A DNA stretch of 64,000 bases from assembly GCA_020536535.1 (NCBI GenBank), contig JAHLWZ010000633.1, forward strand, positions 795 through 64,794, written 5' to 3'. The stretch comes from Pelomyxa schiedti. Its lineage: Eukaryota > Evosea > Pelobiontida > Pelomyxidae. The notes beneath the pieces are model-generated. The model saw only the letters and a list, made by a program, of their open reading frames with translations, did no database searches and had not been told where the DNA came from. This document shows, piece after piece, positions 33,827-44,602 of this stretch. A program made the position numbers and the translations under genes. Every line of letters begins with the position of its first letter. Position 1 is the first letter of the stretch.

Positions 33827-34496
33827 GCCCACACAAGCCATGGTGTAACTTAATGCACTATGTAATAATGTACGCCAGTTGACTGTAGATATATGCCATA
33901 TGGCCCTCCAAATTGTGGTGGGAGGGTATGCTGTGGACTTGTTACTTGGCAGTGCAATATCAAACTCTGTTATGTGTGCACAGCAATTTATTGTATATGA
34001 GACAGATAACCACATTCTATCAAAACCTCCAATGGCTGAGGGTAATTCAGCAGCAACAGCACCAGCACCAGCAAATCATGCTCCATCAACCACAACAACA
34101 ACCACAACAAACATTAGAAAACAGCTACAACAATGTAGAGTGAAGGGTGTTCCTTTCTTTCTCTGCATCCATGGAAATGGTGAAGTATTTGGATTTCCAG
34201 CAGATTCTAGCTGGAAGTTCACCTCTGGGAGCTACAATCCAATCACCAGAACTCTACAACTTATGCTGATTCACAACCTAGGCCCAACATTGAGTGAGGA
34301 ATTCACCATTAGATGCAGGCAAAAGTTTCCCTATGCATCCACACTACCAGGAACAGCCAAAGTCGAAAAACCCAGCCCAAGTGTGCAATGGTACGCCACT
34401 AAGTACCAGCCACTTGTATCACACCAGCAAGTTGCAGTACAATTTGTAGCATCCCTGAGCACCACTTGTGCTCAGTTCCACATCTGTTTGTCCTGA
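33544..34496 (+). CDS. Unrecognised protein with Thr/Ala/Pro linker
   Basis: Exon 33544-33711, intron 33712-33827, a 15-nt micro-exon 33828-33842 (PTQAM), intron 33843-33878 (36 nt), then 33879-34496. Reading straight from the first acceptor into the micro-exon would meet an in-frame TAA; removing the 36-nt GT..AG intron keeps the frame open. The first part is hydrophobic and helical (TVTVGTLVAFLCGHHPRLGL; LTVDICHMALQIVVGGYAVD; GSAISNSVMCAQQFIV). A low-complexity linker (ATAPAPANHAPSTTTTTT) separates it from a beta-rich part (KGVPFFLCIHGNGEVFGFPA; TRTLQLMLIHNLGP; VAVQFVASLSTTCAQFHI). I do not recognise either part. Confidence 0.6.
33771..33822 (+). repeat. Poly-T tract, 52 nt, at a 3' splice site
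   Basis: Fifty-two consecutive T followed by AACAG and then the micro-exon. It lies in intron 33712-33827 and behaves as an extreme polypyrimidine tract. The length is likely polymorphic or subject to assembly error. Confidence 0.85.
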
Positions 34497-34711
34497 TGGT
34501 ATTGAACCAACTGATTCACCCATTTCAATTTCCAAAATGTCATCGACATAGACCAAAACTGAGACGCAATAAAATTTGGTTTCGTCTCGTTCGTTCCTCA
34601 GAATCATTGGCTTTGTTCGTTCCTTCGTTTTTTTTTGGCACCACAGTTGCCCTGCAGATCATTTATTACAATCAAATCACCGCAGTATCGAGGGTTCACC
34701 GGTTCCCGGCC

Positions 34712-37175
34712 ATGTCGGCTACGTCGTCGTCGGCAGCGATGCACAAGGTGGTTGTCGTAGACACCAACATCTTGCTGCGTAACCTCAGGTTGTCATTCGC
34801 CTGTTTTTCTACGTCTCTTTTTTTTTTTTTAAACAAAAGTCCTAACCTTTTTTCTTCGTTACATTAGAATGGAGAAGTTCGGAGAGAGAATAGTGACTGT
34901 TCCCGAGGTCATTCGGGAAGTACGCGATAAGCGCTCACGTGAGCAGTTGGCTCTGATTCCGTATGTACTTGAAGTTGCTGACCCTTCTCCTGATTCCTGG
35001 AAACGAGGTATGACCTACTTAACACTATGAACAAACACCGTTTAACAGTATCGTTGTTTTAGTGGTGCAATTTTCGAAGGAGACGGGGGATTTTATTGCA
35101 CTGTCTCATGTAGATCTCAAGGTATTGGCCTTGGCTCATACATTTCACTGCGAGCTTGTTGGTGCGGACACGCTTGCAACAAAGCCCGGCACGTTCCCGC
35201 AGGTACATTTTCCCACCCCGAACTTTTGTTTGACAGTTGTTATAGCAAGGGGATTCAACAAGTCCCTTGGCAACAACACAAACAACTGAAGCTACTTGCC
35301 AAAACTCTGACTTAGCAGAGAACACCGCGTCATCAACCACAATCCCCACAGGGCGACAACCACCTGTACAAACAACCAAAATAATGCCCAAAAATGGTTC
35401 TTTAGTGGCGGAACCCATAGATCCCTCTAAGTCACTTCTGAGGAAACCTCCCACAAATCCCTGGAAAGTGACACCTGAAAGAGTACCCCCCCAGACACCC
35501 CACCCACTGAAAGAATCAGTTCTCCCCAAAAAAGGAAAGAACAGACCGAAAGATAACCTGCAGCTCCCAGAGTGCCAAGTTTCTCTATCACCAAAGCCTT
35601 TGGAACTTGAAACTACCAAGATAACAGCACTGCCACCAGCAGACACTCAACCACAAGATAAAGCAACAGAACTTCTAACACAAACACAAGAGTCAACCCC
35701 ACATCCAGAACCACTAATACAACCAAGTACAACACTTCCGACTGTTTGTGATGAAGGCTTGCAAATGGCAGTGAAGGAAACTTCTGAACCAGAGGCACCC
35801 ATACCGCAAACGCCTATCTCTGTACAATCAAAAACCAAAGACCCTATGCCAAAGAACGAAACCGCGAGCAATCCACAGCTCTCTGCCCCACAAATCAAAT
35901 TACCACCACAAGCCTCTCAGACACCAGAAGCAGCAATAGCAACCACGCTGACAGCTCAAACTCAATCGCAATCACAGACCCAGTCTACTGTCCAGCAACA
36001 AGAAATAACCCAAACGGCGCCAGCACAACACACAGTACCAAAGAAAAAGAAAAGTAGGAAGCCCAAAAATACAGCACAAGTTACAAATTCAAATGCACAA
36101 CAAACAACAGCCAGTACCCCCTCGGAAACAGTCCAGCAATTACAAGGGTCTTCAGTGACTACGCAGCATTCAGAACAACCCACTAGTAGCCAACAACCTG
36201 TTCAACCCAATGTGATAAATACTCCAGCAGAAGAAATAGATTCTGCAGGAAACGAGAGCAATAACACTGATGCTTCGGCTGAAGGGTGGAATGAAGTCAC
36301 TCACACCAAGCACAAACCAGCACCAAAAGAAAAGCCTTTTGGAGGATTTGATTTTGGCACGTGGATATCAGTGGATAACCTGAATGATGTCCGCTACAAG
36401 CTGACAGTTTGTTCCTTGGTCAAGTAATCGCAAAGCTGACAATTGAACAGGGAAATCTTGTGGAAGGGGAAGACTATAAAGTTCCCGTTGGATGCATGAC
36501 CGCTGACTACGCCATGCAAGTTAGCAACGCCCATACGACGGGAGGCAATTAAGTGATCTCACTCATTCTTAGAATGTGCTGATGCTCATGGGAATTAACG
36601 TTATCTCTGTTGATGGCTTGAAGCTTCAAATTGTTCGCCAAAGCCTTTTGAAGTGTCATTCGTGCTACTCGTAAGTACATGCCAACGAAACCCCTTGTTT
36701 AATGCAATTCCACAAACGGGACAGTGTCACGCGTGATGTGTCACGGCGATTCTGCCCAAAATGTGGCAATGGTACTTTGAGGCGCGTCTTTGTTGAGACG
36801 AGTGCTGATGGAACTGTGCAGGAAGTCATCCCAATGAGAGTTCCAACAACCAAGAACTCCAAAGTGCGTTTGAAGTTGGACTTTCTCGGCCGTGATGCAA
36901 TTGTAATCTCACATTCCCAACAGGTAACACTGCCACTTCCGCGTGGAGGACGGCGGCCCGGAATCATTTTGTGTGAGGATGTGTACAAGGAGGCCATGCG
37001 AAAAGCACCACAAAGGAAAGTCCGGGCCCCTCTTGCCAAGGTGTCATCAGAGACCTTCATCGACGGCCTTGGTGCATCCACCATTGTGAAGAGGAAACGC
37101 CATGTGGTCATTGGATTCAACAATTCCAGTTCAGGAAAGCATTTTGGCAAAAATAACAAACCAGCAAGAGGTTAG
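34712..37175 (+). CDS. NOB1: 20S pre-rRNA endonuclease NOB1 with large disordered insertion
   Basis: The PIN domain starts VVVVDTNILLRNLR, then FGERIVTVPEVIREVRDKRS, LALIPYVLEVADPSPDSW and VVQFSKETGDFIALSHVDLK, with the acidic PIN residues (D of VDTN, E of REV, D of TGD, D of HVDLK) in place. A Thr/Pro/Gln-rich region of about 370 residues follows (roughly 35260-36330). NOB1 then resumes with FGGFDFGTWISVDNLND, VGCMTADYAMQNVLMLMGIN, the zinc ribbon (LLKCHSCYS, then RRFCPKCGNGTL) and a basic Gly-rich tail (GRRPG; GKHFGKNNKPARG). NOB1 cuts the 3' end of 18S rRNA in late 40S particles in the cytoplasm. The linker between the PIN domain and the zinc ribbon is far longer than I would expect. Several short introns break the gene; not all edges are resolved. 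Confidence 0.94.
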
Positions 37176-37517
37176 TTATTTTGCACAGGGAGATGGTGCT
37201 AAGCATTATGTTGGCTCAAATCTTTCGGTACCAACACAACTTGGGTTAGAATTCCTGAATAGATATTTTCGAAAATTTTCTTCTTCTGAGCTCTTCGCCA
37301 ACACAATGCACTCAGGGAGTGGCAGCATGGTGGTTTGGTTGTGGGAGAACAATCTCGGTGGGGTTTCGTGCCAGAGAGCGAAGATCCAGAATCAAAATAT
37401 TGGCCTTGACCAGACATCAGTTCCTGCCAGCTGCGTGTTTGTTGTTGTGAACGCAAGCCGTTTCGAACATTTAGAAACAAAAACGAACAATGTACACATC
37501 GTCACCGGAGGCAGAAC
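37176..37517. other. Intergenic between NOB1 and HAP40
   Basis: About 340 bp. An open frame overlaps the end of NOB1 in another phase and runs to about 37614, but it resembles nothing and crosses the HAP40 start; I treat it as chance. Otherwise nothing recognised. Confidence 0.45.
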
Positions 37518-38993
37518 ATGTTGCGACGTTCAAGAAGTTGGGTGGACAACTGGGAAAAAAGTAACTCTCTATGAGTCAATGGGGGCCTCCTCTCCCTCCC
37601 TCCGTGTGTGTTGACGTCCATTGCAAACACACACACACAAACAAACAAAACAAAAAAAGGGGGTTGCTGCACAGACCAAACTACGGGCAGCTGATCAGTG
37701 GATGGACATCATTGAGTGGAGCCTTCAGGCGTGAAGGCAATCATCAAATGGCGGCGCTGAGTCACTTGAGTGTGGCAAAATGTGAGCACGCACTGAAGGA
37801 CAACACACTTGAAGCCTCTGCCTACGTCGAAGCTGGTTGTTTTGGTGGTGGCAGAATATATTCCCGTCACTCACAGTGCCTCTCTCTTTTGCTTTGCTTT
37901 TTCAGGACACTGTTTCTGGTCTCTAGCCTTCGAAATGCACGAAGCAGGAACTCTATCTTTCAATGAAAATGTCACTGAAGCTATAAATTGCTACATGTTG
38001 GCAATCGAAGTGCGTTTTTTCCCCGCTTCTCTTTGTGTGTTCGTTTGTAAGAGGAAACCCTTCACACACGATAAAGATTTACGCCTCTTCAAGCCCTGCA
38101 CAAAAAAGCCTGGCTGCATCTCTTTACTTCGAAATTGGCTTCAATCTGAAGGTTTTCTTTTGCGAGTTGCGACACACGCTTCACCACTCAATATTTGCAG
38201 AAACTTGGGCGATACAGTGAAGCGAGCAGATATTTCCAATGTGCCGCAGACCTACAACAATTTCAAGATGAAATTCTTCCCGCTGTGAATTCACTTCAGT
38301 CCATGCTTGGGTGCTGCATTCTATCAAGTAATAAAAAAACAAAACTAAGGAAAAGAGGAGCAGTACACTCACAATGAGACTCTTCTTCATACAGGAGATT
38401 ATAAAACCGCTTGCTTTGTATTGACATGGATCATCAAGCTCGCATCTGAGGGCCCTGACTTGAATGGTACTTTAACTTCATCTTCAATGTTGAACTCATT
38501 TTCACGAGATATTGACAACTTCGATTCTGGCCGACAGTGCTCAACAACTAGCACTCCGTCATCAGTTTTGGTTTATCCGGCACTCCTGGTGGAAGCCAGA
38601 ATATCTCTTGTATTATTATTAATCCTTCAGGTAGTGAAAGAATAATGCCCAAGTTGCGAACTTGATTGACCACTACTCAGCGTGATCTAGGGCAAGCACG
38701 CGATTATATAAGCAAACTTCCAGAAGATGCAGTTCACACACACAAAGGCACCGCACAGGCAGCTCCCCTTCCACAAACAGCACACCTGGCCATAACGCTG
38801 TTACAAGACCTCGTGGTATGTACTATTCACTTTCTATCAACCAACTCATTTTCTTCCACTACACTCACAGAGTGCGTGTGAGCACAAGGACTCTGTGGCC
38901 CTACAACAGATACAATGGGAATTATGGGGCATGCTCACACCCCCCCAAAATGAGTTCCTGCACCGTATAGAATCCGAGCTATTTGTCGAGTAA
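37518..38993 (+). CDS. F8A: HAP40/F8A-family TPR-like protein (huntingtin partner)
   Basis: From ATG 37518 (MLRRSRSWVDNWEKK) a chain of small exons encodes a helical-repeat protein: NHQMAALSHLSVAKCEHALK, TLEASAYVEAGHCFWSLAFE, NVTEAINCYMLAIE, KSLAASLYFEIGFNLK, KLGRYSEASRYFQCAADLQQ, SLQSMLGCCILSS, DYKTAFVLTWIIKLASE, PALLVEARISLVLLLILQ. The order, including the cysteine/leucine helix, the DYxxA turn and the VEAR-plus-Leu-rich helix, follows HAP40. The last exons end FLHRIESELFVE, stop TAA at 38991-38993. In animals HAP40 is an obligate structural partner of huntingtin, so a huntingtin orthologue probably exists elsewhere in this genome (inference). The CA/AAAC-rich tract at 37625-37660 lies in its first intron. 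Confidence 0.75.
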
Positions 38994-39212
38994 ACAACCG
39001 AGAGTTCCCTCGAGCAATGCCGAGAAAACTGATCATCACACTTTCCTTTCAAAAGATTTTTCGGCTTTTTGGTGCCGTGATCTTCACTTCTTTTTTTTTT
39101 TGTTTTTAGTTGTCGGTGACGGTCTGCCGGCGTTGTTTGCCAATTGCCAACAAACAAAACCAAGTTTTGACACGCGAGACAAGTGCAATCTCATACGCAA
39201 GCAACCGAAACC

Positions 39213-41497
39213 ATGGACGAGCTCGAGAAAATCAAGATGTCGATTTACCACATCAATCGTACGAAGATGCATCCGACTTTTCCAACTGACTTTAATGTCT
39301 CTGTCTTTGGTTTTTTTTTTTGCTCTTCTTTTCACAGAGAGTGTTTCCGAGCTACTGACATACAAGAGGTCGTTGCTCGAAAGGGAAAAAGTTCTTCTCC
39401 AGCAACAACAACAAGCTGCATCTGCATCTTCCTCAGCCTCAATCTCGTCATCGTCGGTATCAGCCTCTGGAGCTTCGGCAGCAACGTCGCCGTCGGCGCC
39501 AAATGCAAGCAGTACAACGGCGGCCGCTCCTGCAATTGTGGGATCGTCAGTAAGCAACGCCCTTCAGGAGCAGCAATTGCAGCAGCAGATAACGCAAGTC
39601 CAGGCACTGGAGCAACAGCTGATTATGGGTCAGAATCCCCAACAACAGCAAACTCCAACACCCACACCCACGCCGACACCTGCACCAATTGGTGGGAATT
39701 CAGTCCAATTGCAACAACAGCCGCCGCCGACTCCACAGATATCAGATCAATCGCCCATAACACAGATGCAACAGCTGCAATCGCAGCAATTGGCTGCATC
39801 GCAGTATGCACAGGTCCAGGTTCAATTGCAGTCTCAGTCTCAAATTCAGCAACAGCAGCAATCTCAAATTGTTTTGCAGCTTCCAGCTAATTTGCAGCAG
39901 CTTCAAATGCGCCAACTGCAAGCGAAATTGATGTCTCAATTGCAACAACCTAATTCTAACCAGGCAGTTAATGCCTCTGTAGCACTCTCGCAAACACTTC
40001 TTTTGCAACAATTGCAGCAACAACTTGCACAATTGCAGCAGACCCCACAGACGAGGCCACAACCACAAGTACAAAAAGAACAAATAGCAGAAGTTCCATC
40101 ATCCACTACAACAGGTACCAGTGCCTCATCAGCAGAAACAACAAGCAGTGTTAGTACCATTGAGACCACAGAGAATAATTCAGAACACCGAGAGCATGGT
40201 AGAAAGAGGCGGAGGAGAAAACCTCGTGGAAAATCCTCAGAAGAAAAGCCAGAATCAGAGCAGTCTGAAGAAAAACCGACAGAGACAACTCAAGAACAGA
40301 AACCAACTACCACTGGAAAAAAGAAATCCGACGGAAAAGAACAGTCACCACCTCAGGCGGTTCCCAAACAGAAACAGAATTCTACAGTAAAGCAAGCTTC
40401 CAGTGCCACAACTCGCAAATCAAAATCTAAACCCACTAGTACTGAAAAAGATCCCCCTCCCACAACAGAATCACAAGTTACACCTCCTCCAACAACACCG
40501 CAGGTAAATACTTTTGTACACCAAGCTCCATCACAGGTGGCATTTCCACAACTAATTCCAATTCCGCAATCAGGGGCACCAAATCACACCTCTCCCCCAA
40601 TAACCAAGACACAGCATATGGAACAACTACAGAAAGCGGCAGCGCAATCAAGTAGACAACCACATGGATTCCCAAAGGTGATAGCTTCCTGAATAATCCT
40701 TCTTAACCCTTTGGCAGACACTCCACTTGGGTAACTTGCCATACACTGTTACAGGAACTGATCTTGCCAATCTCTTCTCTTCATATGGAGCGGTTACCGA
40801 TGCATGTGTCGCACAACACCAAGACGGCACTCAAAAATCTAAAGGTAACTAAGTACTTTGCCCAGTCAGTCTTTTTCTCATTGGACTAGGATTTGGCTTC
40901 GTGACTTTTGCCGACTCCCAAGTAGCTTCATTTGTGCTCTCACAACCCATTGTAATCCACGATAGACGCATTTTTGTCAGTGTTGCCAAGGTAAATCCAC
41001 GAGAAACTCTCAACTTCCTTCTCTTATTTCCTAACAGAGGCCATCTCGCCAATTTTCAGAGAAGCCGGAATCAGTAACATCACCACTAATAACCTCACCA
41101 CGAGAACTATTTGCATCATATAAACAACCTCCATCAACTGCTGCACTTCTTGCACAACAGCAGCAACCCACTTGCAACAACTGCAATCAACTCGGACACC
41201 ACTGGAACACATGCCCACTGTCAGAAGTATTACACCGAGGCTGGTACATCCCAGGTACACCCACCAAAACACCAAACCCAACCACCGCTCATTAAAGCCC
41301 AAAAATCAAAACACACAACCAAAGCGAAACATACTATGATAATAACCCAAACAAAGGACGGCAAGGAGGGTGGGTACCTCCCAAGGCTGAAGCGCCAGGG
41401 CAGTGGCACTGTTGTGGCTGTCAAAGCAGAGAGAACACTGTTTGCCACCAAAATCAACCAGACAAGGGCAAGAAATGCTGTGCAAAATCCTCCTAGG
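39213..41497 (+). CDS. RRM RNA-binding protein with Gln-rich region and zinc knuckle
   Basis: Exon 1 (ATG 39213, MDELEKIKMSIYHIN) joins QSVSELLTYKRSLLEREKVL in the next exon. A 400-residue low-complexity region follows: Gln-rich with Ala/Ser, then Lys/Arg/Glu-rich (HGRKRRRRKPRGKSSEEKPE), then Pro/Thr-rich. The RRM begins TLHLGNLPYTVTGTDLANLF (RNP2 LHLGNL) and continues KSKGFGFVTFADSQVASFVL (RNP1 KGFGFVTF). A CCHC knuckle follows (CNNCNQLGHHWNTC). An intron removing an in-frame TAA (donor after CGAGGCTG, acceptor TTAAAG) leads to a second Cys cluster (GQWHCCGCQSRENTVCHQ) and stop TAG at 41495-41497. Likely an mRNA-binding protein prone to condensate formation through its Gln-rich region (inference). 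No exact orthologue recognised. Confidence 0.85.
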
Positions 41498-41698
41498 TGG
41501 TGGGTGGGGTGAAAGTGCACACAATACAATTACAAAACAACAAATAGTGCACACTCCACCCCATGAAAGCAAATAAACAATAAAACAAAACTTTAGAATT
41601 GTCAAGCTAAGAGATGCTTTTCGTTCCCGGTTTGCCTTGTTCCAGCACCAGAAAACCCCAAGTTGGTCCCTCTGAAGGGGAAAAAAAAAGGTCCCACA

Positions 41699-43467
41699 AT
41701 GATGATGGACGACGTGTCGGACGAGTGGGGGGTAGTTGCACAACAGGAAATGATGAGGGCCACACACGGAACCCGCGCCGCTGTCGTGATGTCCCTCGAC
41801 GAGCTCAACGCCGCACTGTACCGTATGTTGTACGTCCCTAGCAACCAAACAGGGGGAGGCCACACCGTGGGGTTTTTCCCAAACTTATGGGTGGTGCCTG
41901 GCTTACCTTACTGTGTCTTGGTTATTGTTTTTTGTCTGTGTGTGCAGAATTGGGGATGCTCGCGTTCGCAGAAGGCGCGGCGGCAGCGGCTGAGTTCAGG
42001 ATGTGGAGGCAGTGTCCTGCTAAAATCAACGCGAAGAAAAAGAAGCTCAAGGGACAGGTTGATAAGGACGAGAGGATTGCTCGTGAAATGGCTATAAAAG
42101 GCGGGTTTTGTCAGCAGTGGCCCCCTCCTGAGCAAGTGAAGGCAGAACTTCTGAGAGTTGATGATGAGGAGAAGGAATCGCGAGGGGGAAGCTATCGCAG
42201 TTCAACTTCTTATTCTTCTTCTGCTTCTTCTGTTGGCTATGGGCTCTGTGCTTCTCGGCCTATTGGCATTGTGCCAAGTACATATGCATCTTTAAATGTG
42301 CTGAATCCCCGGCCGTTGAATTCTTCTGTGACTAGGAGACGGCCACCAAAGATTGATTCCCGCGGGAGGAAGGCCGGCAAACACACAAAGGTGAAGTTCG
42401 GCTCAAACCAACAACAACAACAGCAACAGCAACGCCCTGCACCCAATGCTGAGGATGATGATGAGACAGCAAGTTGGGATGATGAGGAATACGACGAAGA
42501 GGAGGAGATTCCTCTACAGAAACCTTCGGCTCCGAAGTTAGTTTCTCATATCGCTGAACAACAGTTTCCTCCATCTCCGCAACGAAGCTCTAACGTATCC
42601 TCCAAACCAAGTCCTTCAGCGAATCCTCCTTCAGTGCGGAAACCAAAACCAAAGCCAACCAGCGTTATTCCTCCCGCACTTCCAACATCATGTAGTATTC
42701 CATCACACGAAACAAATGTATCCTTCACATCACAACCACCCACACCTCAACCAACTGCCAGTACAAACACAACCCCCTCTGAGGAAGAACTCTACACGCA
42801 GTTTCAAGAAGCTGTATATTCCCTGTTTTCCCCTAATGACTCTGCATTCCGATGGGACATATTGCTATCCAGTGTACATGAGGGAGTTTCCCCGGAGGAC
42901 AGCTTTTTAGCCGCAATGGACAAAACAATAGAAGACCTGGCATCATCACCCATTCCCCCCACTGAGGTCCCGGCGGAACAAACAACACAAGCAAGCACTC
43001 CCACCAATTACACAACGCCAAGCAATAGCGAGAGTCCCAAGATAAATTCCGCAATGCAGTATACAACACCACAATCAGAATCATCACTGTCACTATCACC
43101 AACACAATCATCTACCTCCATTTCATCCTTTTGGGAGGAAGAAAACACTGACGATGACCTGGCTCTTGCTCTCAAGCTTCAAGCCGAGGAAGAGGACAAT
43201 AAAACCACAAGCCCGGTACTAAGTACACCCAAGGAATCCACGTCATCACAAATGGATGCTGATCTTGCATTTGCACTGTCACTACAGGAGGAAGAGGAAG
43301 AGAAGAACAAGCGGCTTCAACAAGTACTTCAAAAACAACAACAGCCACTTCCATGTAAAATTCCTACCAGCACATTCCCTTCCTCTCCAACAAACACACC
43401 AAAAACCACCACCAAGAAAAAACCAAAGGGTAGAAAACCCACAAACCGGAATAAGAATCTAAGTTGA
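41699..43467 (+). CDS. Low-complexity protein with two UIM-like motifs
   Basis: Exon 1 starts at ATG 41699 (MMMDDVSDEWGVVAQQEMMR); an intron with donor after TACC near 41822 joins LGMLAFAEGAAAAAEFRMW. An N-terminal helical, basic segment (AKINAKKKKLKGQVDKDER) is followed by Ser-rich, Gln8, acidic and Pro/Ser-rich regions. A folded-looking stretch (EELYTQFQEAVYSLFSPND; DILLSSVHEGVSPEDSFLA) precedes two motifs, DDDLALALKLQAEEE and DADLAFALSLQEEEEE, which match the ubiquitin-interacting motif pattern (acidic, x, Leu/Ala core, Ala, Leu, then acidic). A basic tail ends KGRKPTNRNKNLS. Probable ubiquitin-binding adaptor. The second motif lacks nothing obvious; the first has Lys where Ser is usual. 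It converges on the F-box gene with 30 bp between the stops. Confidence 0.7.
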
Positions 43468-43497
43468 ATTTCAGGCTTTCCTCTTATTTTTATCACA

Positions 43498-44563
43498 TCA
43501 AGAAGTACCAGAGAAGATGTGGCCATTTACGCAACAGAGTGTGTTTTCCACAAGACTTTTGTGGCAGAAAGGGTCACCTGCCTCCTTCACAATTGGAATT
43601 GTGAGGCATGTAGCACGGTGGACAGATACAGATGTATCTGAGTGACAGTAGTAGCAAAGTGCTGAGGCCTGAGGCTGGTTGGCTGCTGTGATTAGTCCCT
43701 GGGCTATTTTGTTGCCTTCAGGTGTCAGTGTGCACCAAACTTTGATTCCGGGTTCCCCGTAATTGCTGCAGCGGCTGATGGAATTTTGGGTTGTGCACTC
43801 ACAGCACCACACGATGGTGTGTTTGCTCAGCTCCGGAAGCAAATTGAACCGGTAGAATGTGCCCCTTTTTAGATCAAAATTGGGCCGGTACTGTGTTATG
43901 TTCGTGTAAATTTTGTTTTGTGAGCCTGGAGAAAAACGGAGAGGGTGGGGCTCACTTTTTGAAAATCCATCAGGTTTAGTATGGCCCAACAGCGACTGTA
44001 GGCTATCATAATATTGTTGTCCAAATCGAGTCTGTCCTTCTTGCAGTGGAAACACTTTGTAGAATATGGTTTTAGTACCTCCAGTTTGTGATGCGCTCTA
44101 AATGAAGGTGAGGAGCTTGTTGATGTGGTGGCCACACATGTAAAGGGAGATTGGCGACATCAGAGGCAGATCACTTAAGTCTTCATCAGGGCCAGAAAAC
44201 CATCTGTAGGGTCTACCAACCCATTTTTTCACATCTGTGTAAAATTAATTAATGCGGTTAAAGTTCCAAAGAGCAACCTGTCACAGGTCTGTATCCACGA
44301 GCACTGCAAATTAATTTTATAAGTGCATGGCAATGAACTGTAATAAAGGTGTCGCGGGACGAGCAGGCCAGAGCCGAAATATCCCAAGGTGACAGCAGAC
44401 ACAAAATCCCAACCACAGTGGCAGTGGGAAGGGATACCCCAAGCATGGAATAGCTTTCTTTAAGCTCACTTGGTAATGGAACAATCTTGGAACCAGGTGC
44501 ATCAGAAATAGACGAGGAATATTTCCTTTGGAGCTGGATACTGAGCGAAGAAAACTCACCCAT
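43498..44563 (-). CDS. F-box-like protein with Cys-rich C terminus
   Basis: The start is at 44563. An F-box-like helix set reads SLPTATVVGILCLLSPWDIS followed by ALACSSRDTFITVHCHALIK. After an intron near 44235-44278 comes DVKKWVGRPYRWFSGPDEDL. The second half is a Cys/His-rich domain (VWCCECTTQ; SRCSNYG; CYYCHSDTSVSVHRATC; FCHKSLVENTLCC) that may bind zinc. F-box proteins recruit substrates to SCF ubiquitin ligases. The F-box match is moderate, and the Cys-rich part is unrecognised. Its start is only about 40 bp from the end of the next upstream gene on the same strand. Confidence 0.55.
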
Positions 44564-44602
44564 GACAAGATACAGGACAGATTCTACTGATCCTGGCTAT
44601 AG

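Noticed and set aside
41111-41512. Alternative end of the RRM gene in another frame (…QNPPRWWVG)
   Set aside because: The intron from GGCTG|GTACAT to TTAAAG|C closes in phase and yields a coherent second Cys cluster in the frame of the zinc knuckle, so I prefer that end.
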